14,550 bases of DNA from Candidatus Spyradenecus faecavium (GTDB lineage: Bacteria; Verrucomicrobiota; Kiritimatiellia; RFP12; DVOR01): assembly GCA_018713405.1 (NCBI GenBank), contig DVOR01000067.1, forward strand, positions 1-14,550. Reading direction: 5' to 3'. Each line of letters begins with the position of its first letter. Within the stretch, counting starts at the first letter, position 1. This document shows, piece by piece, positions 1 to 6,754 of this stretch. The notes beneath the pieces are model-generated. The model made no database searches. It worked only from the letters and a program-made list of their open reading frames with translations, and was not told the DNA's origin. The translations under genes were made by a program, and so were the position numbers.

Positions 1-12
1 GGGGCGGGTGGA

Positions 13-33
13 CGGCGGGGATCGTCCCCGCCG
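13..33. repeat. GC-rich hairpin downstream of the helicase gene
   Basis: An 8-bp perfect inverted repeat (CGGCGGGG at 13-20, CCCCGCCG at 26-33) with a 5-nt loop lies 45 bases past the helicase stop codon on the minus strand. It could help end transcription or protect the 3' end of the mRNA, but no T-run follows on the minus strand, so I do not call it an intrinsic terminator. Confidence 0.5.
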
Positions 34-40
34 GAGCGCC

Positions 41-66
41 CGCACCCTTTGCGTCTTCGCGGAAAA
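41..66 (-). repeat. Partial copy of the 3'-end element
   Basis: This stretch matches, apart from one extra base, the gene-proximal end of the 99-bp element found complete at 4981-5079 and 9022-9120 (shared core TTTGCGTCTTCGCGGAAAA on the plus strand). As in those copies it sits only about a dozen bases beyond the stop codon of a minus-strand gene, here the helicase. The bulged inverted repeat of the complete element is absent; a different hairpin at 13-33 occupies that place. Confidence 0.75.
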
Positions 67-77
67 GAGGGCACCCG

Positions 78-2000
78 CTAGTAGAGGCCGTAGCGTTTGG
101 AGACGAGGTCGGGGGGGAGTTGCTTGACGAAGCGCGAGGGGAAGAGGGCGACCGTGCCGCCGCCGGGGGGCCGGCGGTGCGAGGGCACGCAGATGAGAAG
201 GTCGTCCTTGGCGCGGGTGAGGGCGACGTAGAAGAGGCGGCGCTCCTCGGGGGCTTGGTCCTCCATGATGGCCTTGGCGGAGGGGAAGAGGTCTTCGTTG
301 CACCAGATGAGGATGACGACGGGCCACTCGAGGCCCTTGGCCTGGTGGACGGTGGAGAGGCGGATGCCGGGGCGGTCGGGGTCGGAGGCCTCTGCGTCGA
401 CGTTGCTCATAAGGGCGACCTCGGAGAGGAAGTCCTCCACGGGGCGACCGTCGGCGATCTGGGAGGCGAGGGCGGCGACGTCCTGGGCGCGGTCCTCGGC
501 GTTGTCGTAGGTGCGGCGGAGGTAGGCGCCGTACCAGGCGTCGAGGAAGCGGCGGACGGCGACGCCGCCGCGGGTGTCGAGGCCGTCGCGGCGGAAGTCG
601 CCGAGGAGGCCGTCGATGACGCGCCAGTCGTCCTGGGCCTTTTTGGGGATGAGGGTGAGGAGCTTGAGGCGGGCGGTCTCGTCGGCGGGGTCGAAGAAGC
701 CGCCCATGCGCTGCCAGATGCGGTCGACGGTCTTGGGGCCGACGCCGGGGAGGAGGGCCATGCAGCGGGCGAAGGCGAAGGCGTCGACGGTGCCGGCGCA
801 GAGGCGGAGGTAGGCGACGACGTCCTTGGCGTGCTGGCTCTCGAAGACGCCCTGGCCGGAGGTGAGGGTGTAGGGCACGCGCAGGCGGCGGAGGTCCAGC
901 TCCAGCTCCATGACGTGGTAGTGGGCGCGGTAGAGGATGGCGATGTCCTGGGGGCGGTAGCCGCTCTGGAGGGCGCGCTGGACGTGGCGGATGACCATCT
1001 GGTTCTGCTCGGCGGCGTCGTAGAGGAAGGCGACGAGGGGCTTCCGGCCGCTGGGCGGGCGCGTGGGCAGGAGGGTCTTCTGGAACTGCTCGGGGTTGCC
1101 GGCGATGGTGGCGTTGGCGACGGCGAGGATCTCGGGGGCGGAACGGTAGTTGCGCTCGAGCTTCACGATGCGGCAGCCGGGCCAACGCTTCGGGAAGTCC
1201 ATGATGTTGCGGAAGTCCGCGCCGCGCCAGGAGTAGATGCACTGGAAGTCGTCGCCCACGGCCATGAGGTTGCGGTGGCGCGCGGCGAGGAGGTCGACGA
1301 GCTGGGCCTGGATGGTGTTGGTGTCCTGGTACTCGTCGACGAGGACGTGGCGGAAGCGGGCGGCGTAGAAGTCGGCGACCTGCGGGTGCTCGCGGAAGAG
1401 GCGCAGGGTGAGGGTGAGGAGGTCGTCGAAGTCCAGCGCGTTGTTCTCGCGCTTGGCCTCGGCGTAGCGTTCGGCCACGGCGAAGAGCTGGGCGGGGTCG
1501 ACGGGGTCCTCGAAGAGCGTGCCCTCCATCAGGGCCTTGAGGTCGGCCTGGGTGTTGGCGGCCTTGCCGATGAGGGAGGCGATGACCTCCTTCTTAGGGA
1601 AGTGCTTCGTGTCCTTGACGAGCTCCTTCAGGCCGCGGTTGAGGAGCGAGAGCGCGTCGGCGCGGTCCAGGATGGTGAAGTCGCGGCGGTAGCCCAGCAG
1701 GGGCGCCTCGCGGCGGAGGATGCGGTGGCAGACGTGGTGGAAGGTGCCCGACCACAGCGTGGCGATGGCCGGGCCGGCGAGGGCCTGCGCGCGCTCCATC
1801 ATCTCGCGGGCGGCGCGGTTGGTGAAGGTGAGCAGCAGGATGCCCTCGGGCGCCTCGCCCTGCTCCAGGAGCCAGGCCACGCGGTGGGTGAGGGTGCGCG
1901 TCTTGCCCGTGCCGGCCGCGGCCAGCACGAGCGTGGGCCCCTCGCCGGCGGTCACCGCCGCCAGCTGCTCAGGGTTCAGGATCTTCGCCCAGTCAGTCAT
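78..2000 (-). CDS. UvrD/Rep/PcrA-type ATP-dependent DNA helicase (SF1A)
   Basis: This is a 640-residue superfamily 1A 3'-to-5' DNA helicase, the family that unwinds DNA in repair and replication restart using ATP. All core motifs are visible in order: Walker A GTGKT (30-34) preceded by the Q-motif region NPEQ, TFTNRAAREM (58-67), Walker B DEYQDT (222-227), GDDFQCIYSWRGA (249-261), ERNYRS (282-287), TVHQAKGLEW (near 550) and ERRLFYVALTRAKD (586-599). Only about 40 residues follow the last motif, so the long C-terminal extension of E. coli UvrD or B. subtilis PcrA is absent and the size is closer to Rep. The ATG at 2000 places the Q-motif near the N-terminus as usual; no Shine-Dalgarno sequence is evident. 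It lies 82 bp after the epimerase gene on the same strand and may share its transcript. The family is certain; the choice among UvrD, PcrA and Rep is not. Confidence 0.95.
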   Translation of the reverse strand: MTDWAKILNPEQLAAVTAGEGPTLVLAAAGTGKTRTLTHRVAWLLEQGEAPEGILLLTFTNRAAREMMERAQALAGPAIATLWSGTFHHVCHRILRREAPLLGYRRDFTILDRADALSLLNRGLKELVKDTKHFPKKEVIASLIGKAANTQADLKALMEGTLFEDPVDPAQLFAVAERYAEAKRENNALDFDDLLTLTLRLFREHPQVADFYAARFRHVLVDEYQDTNTIQAQLVDLLAARHRNLMAVGDDFQCIYSWRGADFRNIMDFPKRWPGCRIVKLERNYRSAPEILAVANATIAGNPEQFQKTLLPTRPPSGRKPLVAFLYDAAEQNQMVIRHVQRALQSGYRPQDIAILYRAHYHVMELELDLRRLRVPYTLTSGQGVFESQHAKDVVAYLRLCAGTVDAFAFARCMALLPGVGPKTVDRIWQRMGGFFDPADETARLKLLTLIPKKAQDDWRVIDGLLGDFRRDGLDTRGGVAVRRFLDAWYGAYLRRTYDNAEDRAQDVAALASQIADGRPVEDFLSEVALMSNVDAEASDPDRPGIRLSTVHQAKGLEWPVVILIWCNEDLFPSAKAIMEDQAPEERRLFYVALTRAKDDLLICVPSHRRPPGGGTVALFPSRFVKQLPPDLVSKRYGLY

Positions 2001-2017
2001 GACTCATGGGAAAGTCT

Positions 2018-2082
2018 GGCGGCGCGGCAGGCGCCGCCTTCCGTTCTCTGTTCTTCGTTCTCCGGGGCGGCGGCGCCGCCCC
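2018..2082 (-). repeat. Composite repeat copy C: three 7-nt units between two hairpins
   Basis: On the minus strand, immediately after the epimerase stop codon, comes a hairpin (arms GGGGCGGC 2064-2071 and GCCGCCCC 2075-2082). Three 7-nt units follow, GAACGAA, GAACAGA and GAACGGA (2060 down to 2040), then a second hairpin (arms GGCGGCGC 2018-2025 and GCGCCGCC 2031-2038). The order unit array, GC-rich hairpin, short linker ending in GAC matches the copies near 4894, 6769 and 8464. It fills nearly the whole gap between the two genes. The first hairpin abuts the stop codon and may stabilise the upstream mRNA; no T-run follows, so termination is uncertain. Confidence 0.8.
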
Positions 2083-3039
2083 TCACGCGAGGGTGCGGAA
2101 GTAGGCGATGGTCTTGGCGAGGCCGTCGCGCAGGGGGATGCGCGGCTCCCAGCCCAGGCAGGCCTTGGCCCAGGCGACGTCGGGCTTGCGGCGCTTGGGG
2201 TCGTCGCCGGGGAGGGGGCGCAGCACGAGCTCGCTCTTGCTCTCGGGGATCTGGCGCAGCACCTCCTCGGCCAGCTGGCGCACGGTGAACTCGCCCGGGT
2301 TGCCCATGTTCAGCACGGGGATGGCGTAGCCCTTCGGCGCGAAGAAGGCCTCGAGCGCGGCCTTGTCGGCGCGCATGTAGGCCAGGAAGCCCGCCACCAG
2401 GTCGTCCACGAACTGGAAGCTGCGCGTCTGCCCGCCGTCGCCGTAGAGGGTGATGGGCTCGCCGCGCAGGGCCTGCAGGATGAAGTTGGAGACCACGCGG
2501 CCGTCCTTCGGGTCCATGAAGGGGCCGTAGGTGTTGAAGATGCGCACCAGGCGCACGTCGGTGCCGCGGGCGCGGCGGCGCTCCAGCGCGAAGACCTCGG
2601 CCGCGCGCTTGCCCTCGTCGTAGCAGCTGCGGATGCCCAGGGTGTTCACGTGCCCCCAATAGGTCTCGGGCTGCGGGTGCACCAACGGGTCGCCGTAGAC
2701 CTCGCTGGTCGAGGCGTGGAGCACGCGCGCGCCGCACCGCTCGGCCAGCTCCAGCACGCGCCGGATGCCGTCGATCGACGTGGTGAGGGTGAAGAGCGGG
2801 TCGCGCTGGTAGTGCGGCGGCGAGGCCGGGCACGCCAGGCTGAAGATCCAATCGTACGCCCCGGGAATCGGCTCGCGCACGTCCCGGTCCAGCACCTCGA
2901 CGTCCAGGCCGTCCAGGTTGCTCCGCCGCCCCGTGTAGAAATCGTCCAGCACGGTCACGGCGCACCCCTCCGCCAGCAGGCGGCGGGCCAAGTTGGCGCC
3001 AATGAAGCCGGCGCCACCGCAGATCAAAACCTTTTCCAT
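2083..3039 (-). CDS. UDP-glucuronate decarboxylase-like NAD-dependent epimerase/dehydratase (UDP-xylose synthase family)
   Basis: This 318-residue extended short-chain dehydrogenase has the N-terminal NAD-binding motif GGAGFIG (8-14) and the catalytic Tyr140/Lys144 pair in SCYDEGK. Several stretches are typical of UDP-glucuronate decarboxylases (Uxs/UXS1), which oxidise and decarboxylate UDP-glucuronate to UDP-xylose in the cytoplasm: LACPASPPHYQ (68-78), TSEVYGDP (111-118), YWGHVNTLGIRSCYDEGKR (127-145) and the later RSFQFVDDL. UDP-xylose or a related sugar nucleotide would feed surface polysaccharide synthesis. The ATG at 3039 is preferred over an in-frame start at 3069 because it begins the Rossmann strand directly (MEKVLICGGAGFIG) and a good extended -10 lies between the two. 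That promoter would make the mRNA nearly leaderless. The helicase gene follows after 82 bp. A 4,6-dehydratase or 4-epimerase is the alternative, but the substrate-loop motifs favour the decarboxylase. Confidence 0.9.
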   Translation of the reverse strand: MEKVLICGGAGFIGANLARRLLAEGCAVTVLDDFYTGRRSNLDGLDVEVLDRDVREPIPGAYDWIFSLACPASPPHYQRDPLFTLTTSIDGIRRVLELAERCGARVLHASTSEVYGDPLVHPQPETYWGHVNTLGIRSCYDEGKRAAEVFALERRRARGTDVRLVRIFNTYGPFMDPKDGRVVSNFILQALRGEPITLYGDGGQTRSFQFVDDLVAGFLAYMRADKAALEAFFAPKGYAIPVLNMGNPGEFTVRQLAEEVLRQIPESKSELVLRPLPGDDPKRRKPDVAWAKACLGWEPRIPLRDGLAKTIAYFRTLA

Positions 3040-3046
3040 GCCCCAT

Positions 3047-3055
3047 AGCATACCA
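3047..3055 (-). promoter_or_regulatory. Extended -10 promoter of the epimerase gene (predicted leaderless)
   Basis: On the minus strand TGG precedes TATGCT (hexamer 3052 down to 3047), an extended -10 of the TGN type. Only seven bases separate it from the ATG at 3039, so a start at the usual distance would fall on or next to the start codon. No recognisable -35 is present, which extended -10 promoters tolerate, and no Shine-Dalgarno sequence precedes the ATG. Confidence 0.55.
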
Positions 3056-3065
3056 AACCCCGCGC

Positions 3066-3087
3066 CCACGTGCCTCGGGGAACGTGG
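3066..3087. promoter_or_regulatory. Inverted repeat between the divergent promoters
   Basis: CCACGT (3066-3071) and ACGTGG (3082-3087) form a 6-bp inverted repeat with a 10-nt spacer. It sits between the divergent -10 elements of the epimerase and glycyl-tRNA synthetase genes, ending directly before the latter. Position suggests an operator for a dimeric regulator, but arms this short could be chance. Confidence 0.3.
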
Positions 3088-3112
3088 TATAATGGCGGCT
3101 TTCTGAGAGGAA
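3085..3112 (+). promoter_or_regulatory. Extended -10 promoter and ribosome binding site of glycyl-tRNA synthetase
   Basis: TGG followed by a perfect TATAAT (3088-3093) forms an extended -10. Transcription should start near 3100, leaving a 5' leader of about 20 bases. The Shine-Dalgarno-like GAGAGGAA (3105-3112) lies seven bases before the ATG at 3120. This gene has a conventional leader, unlike the epimerase and mraY promoters. No T-box or other long leader structure fits in this space. Confidence 0.75.
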
Positions 3113-3119
3113 TCGTGAC

Positions 3120-4883
3120 ATGGACAAGAAAGAGGCTCCGAAGAGTGCGTTGGATGCGTTGGTGTCGCTGTGCAAGCGGCGCGGGTTCATTTTCCAGAGT
3201 TCGGAGGTCTATGGCGGCTTCGCGGGCTTCTGGGACTACGGCCCGCTGGGCTGCGAGCTGAAGCGCAACATCAAGGAGCGCTGGTGGCGGTTCATGGTGC
3301 GCGACCGCGAGGACGTCGAGGGGCTGGACGCCTCCATCATCATGCACCCGGCCATCTGGAAGGCCTCGGGCCACCTGGACACCTTCTCCGACCCGATGAG
3401 CATGTGCAAGGGCAACTGCCGCAAGCTGATGCGCGCCGACCAAATCTGGGAGATCTTCGAGGATTCGCCCATCAAGGCCGCGCTTGAGCCGCTGGTGGGC
3501 GACGCCGGCGCCGTGGCGAACTGGTGCAAGGGCAAGGGCAAGAACGTCGCCCCCGGCCTCTACACCGTGCAGCATCCCGAGCGCCTGGAGGCCATCTTCG
3601 AGACGCTCAAGACCGTCCCGGACGTGCGCGCCCTCTTCATCCTGCTGGCGACGCCGGCGGGCGAGCCCGAGGCGCTGCCCTGCCCCAACTGCGGCGGCGT
3701 CATGACCGAGCCCCGCCCCTTCAACCTCATGTTCAAGACCGTCGTCGGCCCCATCGACGACCCCTCCAACGTCGCCTACCTCCGCCCCGAGACCGCCCAG
3801 GCCATCTTCGCGGAGTTCCCCAACGTGATGGTCTCCAGCCGCCAGGCGCCCCCCTTCGGCATCGGCCAGATCGGCAAGTCCTTCCGCAACGAGGTCACCC
3901 CCCGCAACTACATCTTCCGCTCCCGCGAGTTCGAGCAGATGGAGCTCGAGTTCTTCATCAAGCCCGACGAGGCGGTGGAGCTCCTCTGCGGCCGCGTCGA
4001 GCCCCTCACCGACGACACCGACCTCTCCGAACCCAAGCCCGAGTGGGGCTGGGCCTGCTGGCACAAATACTGGGTGGAGCAGCGCAAGCAGTGGCTCGTC
4101 GCCAACGGCCTGCCCAAGGACTCCTTCGTGGAATACTGGCAGAAGCCCGACGAGCTCGCCCACTACGCCCGCGCCTGCGTCGACATCGAATACCGCTTCC
4201 CCTTCGGCACGCAGGAGCTCGAGGGCATCGCCGCCCGCTCCGACTTCGACCTCTCCCGCCACCAGGAGCACTCCGGCAAGAGCATGGAGGTCTTCGACGA
4301 GCCCCTCAAGCTCGCCGTCAAGAAGCTCTCCGACGACGAGAAGGCCGCCTTCCGCGCCAAGGTCGTGGCCGAATGGCAGGGCCGCGGCAAGACCGCCGAG
4401 GCCGCCAACGCCTTCATCGACCGCCTCTTCGAGGGCAAGTACATCCCCCACGTCATCGAGCCCTCCGCCGGCGTCGACCGCATGGCCCTGGCCCTCCTCT
4501 GCGACGCCTACGAGGAGCAGAGGCTCGTCGACGAAAAGGGCAAGGAAGACGTCCGCACCGTCCTCCACCTGGCCCCCGCCATCGCCCCCGTCAAGGTCGC
4601 CGTCTTCCCCCTCGTCAAGAACCGCCCCGAGCTCCGCAACCTCGCCCGCGACATCTTCAAGCGCCTCCAGAAGCGCTGGAACTGCTTCTGGGACGAGACC
4701 GGCGCCATCGGCCGCCGCTACCGCCGCCAGGACGAGATCGGCACCCCCTTCTGCGTCACCGTCGACTTCGACACCCTCGAGAAGGACGGCACCGTCACCC
4801 TCCGCGACCGCGACTCCATGACCCAGGAGCGCATCTCCGTCGACGACCTCATCGCCAAGGTCGACGCCGCCGTCAATGGCTGA
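3120..4883 (+). CDS. glyS: Glycyl-tRNA synthetase, alpha2 (class II, single-chain) type
   Basis: This 587-residue class II aminoacyl-tRNA synthetase attaches glycine to tRNA-Gly in the cytoplasm. It is the dimeric single-chain form found in many bacteria, archaea and eukaryotes, not the alpha2beta2 GlyQ/GlyS form of E. coli (some annotations use glyQS for this type). Visible marks are YGGFAGFWDYGPLG (31-44), the motif 1 region ending in SGH (83-85), RPETAQ (222-227), motif 2 FRNE (255-258) with RSREFEQMELEFF (267-279), and motif 3 EPSAGVDRMALALL (about 447-460). The anticodon-binding domain fills the C-terminal quarter. A CPNC pair (188-191) with CKGNC (96-100) suggests a structural metal site. 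It is somewhat longer than the Thermus enzyme (about 506 residues). The ATG at 3120 is supported by a good ribosome binding site. It is transcribed alone and ends at an intrinsic terminator. Confidence 0.97.
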   Translation: MDKKEAPKSALDALVSLCKRRGFIFQSSEVYGGFAGFWDYGPLGCELKRNIKERWWRFMVRDREDVEGLDASIIMHPAIWKASGHLDTFSDPMSMCKGNCRKLMRADQIWEIFEDSPIKAALEPLVGDAGAVANWCKGKGKNVAPGLYTVQHPERLEAIFETLKTVPDVRALFILLATPAGEPEALPCPNCGGVMTEPRPFNLMFKTVVGPIDDPSNVAYLRPETAQAIFAEFPNVMVSSRQAPPFGIGQIGKSFRNEVTPRNYIFRSREFEQMELEFFIKPDEAVELLCGRVEPLTDDTDLSEPKPEWGWACWHKYWVEQRKQWLVANGLPKDSFVEYWQKPDELAHYARACVDIEYRFPFGTQELEGIAARSDFDLSRHQEHSGKSMEVFDEPLKLAVKKLSDDEKAAFRAKVVAEWQGRGKTAEAANAFIDRLFEGKYIPHVIEPSAGVDRMALALLCDAYEEQRLVDEKGKEDVRTVLHLAPAIAPVKVAVFPLVKNRPELRNLARDIFKRLQKRWNCFWDETGAIGRRYRRQDEIGTPFCVTVDFDTLEKDGTVTLRDRDSMTQERISVDDLIAKVDAAVNG

Positions 4884-4893
4884 TCGGCTGATT

Positions 4894-4943
4894 GGAGAAC
4901 GGAACGCCCCCACGGGGCGACAAAGAGGCCGCCGTCAGGCGGC
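4894..4943 (+). repeat. Composite repeat copy A: one 7-nt unit plus two hairpins
   Basis: Starting 11 bases after the glyS stop codon is one GAACGGA unit (4897-4903). It is followed by hairpin 1 (CGCCCC 4905-4910, GGGGCG 4914-4919), an 8-nt linker starting with AC, and hairpin 2 (GCCGCC 4928-4933, loop GTCA, GGCGGC 4938-4943). Copy B at 8502-8549 has the same order and the same linker length and an identical hairpin 2, while its hairpin 1 has different but still complementary arms. Here, unlike in copy B, hairpin 2 is followed by a T-run. Confidence 0.8.
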
Positions 4944-4949
4944 TTTTTT
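4921..4949 (+). terminator. Intrinsic terminator of glyS
   Basis: A 6-bp GC stem (GCCGCC 4928-4933, loop GTCA, GGCGGC 4938-4943) is followed directly by six T's (4944-4949), a classical Rho-independent terminator 45 bases after the glyS stop. A-rich bases on the left can extend pairing with the T-run, so it may also work weakly on the opposite strand against radC read-through. Its stem is the second hairpin of composite repeat copy A. Confidence 0.9.
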
Positions 4950-4980
4950 GTCAGGGTGCCGCTGTGCCGGGAAAACGACA

Positions 4981-5079
4981 GAGGCGCAAGGGATGGGCAC
5001 GATAGTGAGGCCCGCAGGGCCGAACGGCGAAGTGCCCAGGCCCTTGCGCACCTTCGCGTCTTCGCGGAAAACCGCCGCC
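4981..5079 (-). repeat. 3'-end element, copy 1 (99 bp with bulged inverted repeat)
   Basis: This 99-bp sequence recurs at 9022-9120 with only two mismatches (5002 and 5055). It folds into a long stem: GCGCAAGGG (4984-4992) pairs with CCCTTGCGC (5041-5049), and after a small internal loop GGGCAC (4995-5000) pairs with GTGCCC (5032-5037). An inner hairpin is formed by GGCCC and GGGCC (5009-5021). On the minus strand the gene-proximal end has 8-nt quasi-repeats (GCGAAGAC, GCGAAGGT, GCGCAAGG). It begins right after the radC stop codon. A REP/BIME-like or MITE-like element acting as a 3'-end structure is plausible. The plus-strand neighbour glyS has already ended at its own terminator. Confidence 0.9.
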
Positions 5080-5080
5080 C

Positions 5081-5809
5081 CTAAAAGGAACAGCGCCCGG
5101 AGGCGCGGAGGCTGAGGTAGGGCGGGTCGAGGTCGGGGCGCCCCAGGATGAGGTGGTCGCGCAGGGGGATGCCGATGACGCGCCCGGCGCGGGCGAGGGC
5201 GTCGGTGGCCTCGATGTCGCGCGGGGAGGGGGTGACGTCGCCCGAGGGGTGGTTGTGGGCGACGACCACGGAGCTGGCGTTGAGCAGGATCGCGCGCCGG
5301 AAGAGCGCCGAGGGGTCGATGAGCGTCTGGTCGCGCAGGCCCGAGGTGATGAGGTCGGGGTCCTCCTTGATGGGCCGCCGCCCGTGGTCCAGGAAGATCG
5401 CCCAGAAGCCCTCGCGCACGTGCCGGGTGGAGGCCGCGAAGAAACGTTGCGCCATGTCGCCGGCCAACAGCAGCGGCTTGGGCAGCTTCCCCTTCTTCTC
5501 CGGGGCGAAGACGCGCCGCCCGAACTCGATGGTGGCCAGCAGGGTGGCGATCTTGTCGTCGCCGATGCCCTTCAGCGTGTCGCGGTGCTGGGCCACGAAG
5601 GCGGCGAACTCGTCGTGGTCGTAGGTGCGCAGCTGCGCGAGGCCCCGGGGCCCGAGCGCGGCCTGGAAGTTGCGCGCCAGGTCGCGCACGTTGCACCCGC
5701 TGACGCCCGTGCGGAAGACGATGGCCAGCAGCTCGTCGTCCTCCAACGCCTCGGGTCCCAGGCGGCGGAGCCGCTCGCGCGGGCGTTCCTCGGGCGGCAG
5801 GTCGGTCAT
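5081..5809 (-). CDS. radC: RadC family protein (JAMM/MPN domain, UPF0758)
   Basis: This 242-residue protein has the RadC arrangement: an N-terminal DLPPEERPRERLRRLG segment (3-18), a helix-hairpin-helix-like stretch KGIGDDKIATLLATIEFGRR (80-99) and a C-terminal JAMM metal-binding domain. In that domain Glu133 and HNHPSGD (185-191) supply the likely zinc ligands, followed by RDHLILG (217-223). Despite the name, the function of RadC is unsettled; a direct role in DNA repair has been questioned and relatives occur on mobile elements. The ATG at 5809 overlaps the miaA stop as ATGA, typical of translational coupling, and puts the DLP motif at the usual distance; ATGs at 5818 and 5830 are in-frame alternatives. 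It is the last gene of the mraY-lspA-miaA-radC cluster. A copy of the 3'-end element follows its stop. Confidence 0.92.
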   Translation of the reverse strand: MTDLPPEERPRERLRRLGPEALEDDELLAIVFRTGVSGCNVRDLARNFQAALGPRGLAQLRTYDHDEFAAFVAQHRDTLKGIGDDKIATLLATIEFGRRVFAPEKKGKLPKPLLLAGDMAQRFFAASTRHVREGFWAIFLDHGRRPIKEDPDLITSGLRDQTLIDPSALFRRAILLNASSVVVAHNHPSGDVTPSPRDIEATDALARAGRVIGIPLRDHLILGRPDLDPPYLSLRASGRCSF

Positions 5810-6720
5810 CTTGCCCATGGCAGCCCCCATTTCTCTGCGACGCGGCCGGCGAGCGACTCGATGCCGTCGCCGGGGCCGGCCTGCACCCAGTCGACGGTGA
5901 ACTGATGGCGGAGGTAGGTCTCCTGCCGGCGGGCGAGCTGGCGCGTGCGCACCACGGTGCGTTCGCGGGCCTCGGCCTCGGTCATCGCGCCGTCGAGCAC
6001 GGCGAAGGCCTCGGCGTAGCCGATGGCCTGCGCGGCGGTGCGCGACCACGCGGGGAAGCGGCGGCGCAGCGCCGCGGCCTCCTCCAGCAGCCCCGCGGCG
6101 TACATGGCCTCGACGCGCGCGGCGATGCGGCGGTGGAGCGTCTCGCGCGGCCAGGTGAGGGCGAGGAGCCGCGGCCGGGGCCGCTCGCCCCACCCCGCCG
6201 GGAGCGCCCCACCCTGCTCCAGGATCTCCAGGGCGCGGACCAGCCGCCGGGGGTTGGCCGCGTCGGCCACCGTCTGCCCGTGGGCGCGGAGCCGCGCGCG
6301 GAGTTCCTCCGGCGGCAAGGCCTCGAGCCGCGCGCGCAACGCCGGGTTGGCCGGCGGCGTGGGGTCAAGCCCGCGCAGGAGGGCGGAGAAGTAGAGCCCC
6401 GTGCCGCCGGCGACGATCAGCCCCGTGGGCGACGCGGCCTGGGCGCGGCGCGCCTCGGCCAGCCACGCCGCGGCGGAAAAGTCCTCCCCCGGCGTCACGA
6501 GGTCCAGCCCGAAGTAGGGCACCGCCCCGCGCTCGGCCGCCGTGGGCTTGGCCGTCCCGATGTCCATCCCCGCGTAGACGAGCATGGCGTCGGCGGAGAG
6601 GATGGGCAGCCCCAGCCGCTCGGCCAGCGCCTGCGCCACCGCCGTCTTGCCCGAGGCCGTCGCCCCGGCCAGGCAGTAGGCCGGCGACGAAGGGGAAATC
6701 ACAGAGGAACACAGAGACAT
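5806..6720 (-). CDS. miaA: tRNA dimethylallyltransferase MiaA
   Basis: MiaA transfers a dimethylallyl group to the N6 position of A37 in tRNAs reading UNN codons, in the cytoplasm, as the first step to ms2i6A. The 304-residue frame shows the P-loop GATASGKT (19-26), SADAMLVYAGMDIGTAKP (compare DSALIYKGMDIGTAKP in E. coli), VAGGTGLYFSALLRGLDP, RRLVRALEI, and the C-terminal AIGYAEAF and RTRQLARRQETYLRHQ. Its stop overlaps the radC start by 4 bp. The start is doubtful: the ATG at 6720 lies inside a CACAGAG repeat, so the first seven or so residues (MSLCSSV) are repeat-encoded, and no Shine-Dalgarno sequence is visible. An in-frame GTG at 6702 is an alternative. The family assignment does not depend on this. 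Confidence 0.95.
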   Translation of the reverse strand: MSLCSSVISPSSPAYCLAGATASGKTAVAQALAERLGLPILSADAMLVYAGMDIGTAKPTAAERGAVPYFGLDLVTPGEDFSAAAWLAEARRAQAASPTGLIVAGGTGLYFSALLRGLDPTPPANPALRARLEALPPEELRARLRAHGQTVADAANPRRLVRALEILEQGGALPAGWGERPRPRLLALTWPRETLHRRIAARVEAMYAAGLLEEAAALRRRFPAWSRTAAQAIGYAEAFAVLDGAMTEAEARERTVVRTRQLARRQETYLRHQFTVDWVQAGPGDGIESLAGRVAEKWGLPWAR

Positions 6721-6738
6721 ACACAGAGGCTCACAGAG
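6700..6738. repeat. CACAGAG tandem-like repeat at the miaA start
   Basis: Four CACAGAG units begin at 6700, 6710, 6722 and 6732, spaced 10, 12 and 10 bp apart. They span most of the lspA-miaA gap and the first codons of miaA, whose annotated ATG (6718-6720) falls between the second and third unit. From memory, similar CACAGAGG-type repeats recur in intergenic DNA of many environmental bacteria; I cannot verify this here. Confidence 0.85.
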
Positions 6739-6754
6739 AATCTTTCAGAAGACA

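Noticed and set aside
120..2288. Plus-strand open frame of 722 codons opposite the helicase gene
   Set aside because: Its translation is almost entirely Gly, Val, Ala, Glu and Leu with no domain, as expected opposite a GC-rich gene. The minus strand encodes all helicase motifs.
3066..3087. parS-like site around CACGTG
   Set aside because: Only the central CACGTG fits; the flanking bases do not match the TGTT and AACA arms of the parS consensus, and no par gene is present.
3024..4913. Minus-strand open frame of 629 codons opposite glyS
   Set aside because: Low-complexity Gly/Asp/Val/Leu-rich antisense shadow. The plus strand encodes a complete glycyl-tRNA synthetase with promoter, ribosome binding site and terminator.
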